The translations under genes and the position numbers were made by a program. The notes beneath the pieces are model-generated. The model searched no databases. It saw only the letters and a list, made by a program, of their open reading frames with translations, and was not told the origin of the DNA. DNA of 20,160 nt from Saprolegnia diclina VS20. Its lineage: Eukaryota > Oomycota > Saprolegniomycetes > Saprolegniales > Saprolegniaceae. Location: assembly GCF_000281045.1 (NCBI RefSeq), contig NW_008246212.1, positions 68,132 through 88,291 of the forward strand, read 5' to 3'. Of this stretch, positions 18,835 to 20,160 are shown in pieces (within the stretch, counting starts at the first letter, position 1; each line of letters opens with the position of its first letter).

Positions 18835-18970
18835 CGATCTTCCTGCGTAGCATGCGTAGAGTTTGATCCGAATAGAAGGTTTGACCAGGGTGCAGTTGAG
18901 CCTTTTGATTTCGGTTTGGTATCGGGGCAGCGTGCAACCTTGTGGTATGTCTGTGTGGTAGTTCTTGTAC

Positions 18971-19163
18971 AGTACCGGTACTATGCTATTGTACTATGCG
19001 CGTTCGACGCGCACTGCGCAAACGCAACCACGCATTCACATGGCAAATAGGTGATGGACGCGTGCTCAGAACGCTACATCCGATTCGCTGCGGTGCGCTG
19101 TGCACCGCTGCCGGCCTTCGGCTGGGACTCACACTGCGGTGAAACCTCCGCTGCGCAGCGGAG
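18971..19163. repeat. Cluster of perfect palindromes and hairpins
   Basis: Five short dyads lie within 193 bp: the palindrome AGTACCGGTACT at 18971-18982; TGCGCG-TTCGA-CGCGCA at 18997-19013; GCGGTGC-GCTGT-GCACCGC at 19090-19108; GCCG-GCCTT-CGGC at 19110-19122; and the 18-bp palindrome CTCCGCTGCGCAGCGGAG at 19146-19163. No protein or tRNA is apparent. A folded non-coding RNA or a non-autonomous element end are both possible. Confidence 0.6.
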
Positions 19164-19239
19164 CAACTGGTGAGGTCATTCAAAACATGAATCATTGTAG
19201 TGCTGTAGCGCCGACGTCAAATTCATTTTCTTGTGCGCT

Positions 19240-19453
19240 ATGAAGGTGGTGCGTCGTCCCGACCTTGTTTCGTCGTGGAGTGTATGTTCAGAGCCGTCAC
19301 TGGGATGAGCTCTTTCGTAATCGCCTCAACTTTCGCATCATTTCAGCACACGGGTCCAATACTGCACAGCCGGATGCTTCTCGCATAGAGGCCACGACGG
19401 CATCGCGGCTAGCTCAACGTTACAAGACGTACAAAGTCAAAGAGGTAGTTTAA
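19240..19453 (+). CDS. Possible small spliced gene, hypothetical
   Basis: An ATG at 19240 starts MKVVRRPDLVSSW. A possible intron at 19280-19346 (starts GTGTATG, ends CATCATTTCAG, with CTCAAC upstream) would join it to a frame reading THGSNTAQPDASRIEATTAS and ending in KTYKVKEVV with TAA at 19451. The product would be 48 residues with no recognised motif. The splice is a guess; unspliced, a second frame covers 19265-19453. It may be a chance reading. Confidence 0.15.
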
Positions 19454-19766
19454 AGATATCGCTACTCGGATTGGCAGGCCCAGCGATTCTATCGTGCGGG
19501 CCTCTGCACGCACGCGCTTCGCCGGGAGGAGCAACCGCCGCATATCGATCGACCTGGCGTCGCAATACTGTATTCCGACGCAGCTCTATGGCCTCCTCGA
19601 TCGCAGTCGCTATGTCCAGGGCGACCGCTGCTTGGCGCTTCTGCATCTCACGCTTGCGCAGCGCTCCTGAAACAGGCGTCCCCATTCCCACGCGCGATGT
19701 GCGCAATACCAGTCCGCAAAACGTCGCACATTTTCGAGATATTCTAAGCTTAAAAGTACGTTTCAT
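19437..19766 (-). CDS. Possible small helical protein or exon, hypothetical
   Basis: From the ATG at 19766 a 109-residue frame contains a convincing helical, charged stretch (LRKREMQKRQAAVALDIATA, then EEAIELRRNTVLRRQVDRY). The part before it is poor. A TGTTTCAG just upstream of that stretch on the minus strand looks like a splice acceptor, so the real object may be an exon starting near 19665. I see no homologue and no upstream exon. Confidence 0.22.
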   Translation of the reverse strand: MKRTFKLRISRKCATFCGLVLRTSRVGMGTPVSGALRKREMQKRQAAVALDIATAIEEAIELRRNTVLRRQVDRYAAVAPPGEARACRGPHDRIAGPANPSSDIFKLPL

Positions 19767-20160
19767 CCTAAAAACATTTATCACTCGGTTTCACGTTGGT
19801 ATCCATCCACGCTTCAAAGCTTGCGCCTCGTATCTGCCACTTTTATGGCTCAGCCGCGCGAACCGACAATGGCAGGACCCAACTACGCCTGGTCGTCATT
19901 GTACAGACGCATATGTGCCACATGCACCCGCTCCGCTCGTGGTGCACCCTACCACGCTAACGCACAGGCACGGCTACAGTAAGGTGCCCATTCTGCACTC
20001 AGACTGCGTTTCGTGCCAAAAACTGCTCATACAATATATATAAGATAGATACACAAAGATAGGGTTGTCAGTCAATGAGAGGGCGGACGCGACTTGTGGT
20101 AAAAAAGAAGAGGATGTATGTGACGACGAGGCTGGTACAGCAAGCGATGAATGTGGAGGT
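19767..20160. other. Right edge of the window, no clear feature
   Basis: This stretch has only short frames without protein character, an AT-rich ATATATATAAGATAGATA at 20033-20050 and purine-rich sequence after 20090. Any gene here lies mainly to the right of the window. Confidence 0.4.

Noticed and set aside
19090-19170. A tRNA or a true Helitron end
   Set aside because: No cloverleaf with a GTTCGA-type T arm can be drawn. For a Helitron the hairpin-to-CTRR distance is too short and no 5' end or helicase gene is visible.
19471-20043. A 190-residue plus-strand frame
   Set aside because: Its composition is random-looking with no helices, repeats or motif, and it starts within sequence whose minus strand looks more protein-like.

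Overview
The window looks like nuclear DNA of an oomycete, probably a Saprolegniales water mould (Saprolegnia/Achlya/Aphanomyces type). The genes are GC-rich, their introns are only about 42-60 nt with GTACGT-like donors, one gene has a good oomycete Inr/FPR core promoter, and one gene is a stramenopile-style myosin with an unusual tail. The genus call is inference; the oomycete call is fairly firm.

Layout. Positions 5-1457 (+) hold a decayed gene of unknown function, broken by an in-frame stop and two frame changes. Positions 1584-5288 (-) encode the splicing factor SF3B1 in one uninterrupted exon. A 631-bp divergent promoter region separates it from the main gene, 5920-15135 (+), a three-exon gene for a 3037-residue myosin. 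That protein runs: complete motor, about four IQ motifs, four UVR-like helical repeats, an Ala/Val/Ser/Pro linker, 20 CBS domains arranged as five copies of a four-CBS module, a PB1 domain, and a C-terminal membrane anchor.

Next comes a two-exon gene for the V-ATPase proteolipid subunit c (15708-16261, +), with the core promoter just upstream. A short fragment resembling the RIH region of IP3/ryanodine receptors lies at 16586-16735. It is followed by a convergent minus-strand gene of about eight exons (16822-18544) for an unrecognised helical protein carrying three F-x-P-x-[IL]-[ND]-x-[KR]-S motifs. The last 1.6 kb is mostly non-coding. It has GT-rich diverged repeats, a tight cluster of perfect palindromes and hairpins (18971-19163), and two weak candidate small genes.

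The genes do not form a pathway: splicing, organelle acidification and motor functions are simply neighbours. The system most worth attention is the membrane-anchored myosin. Its tail looks like a fungal Mug70-type protein (4 CBS + PB1 + transmembrane segment) that was fused to a myosin and amplified fivefold. This suggests a motor whose cargo attachment or activity could be tuned by adenine nucleotides. That function is a hypothesis, not something the sequence proves.
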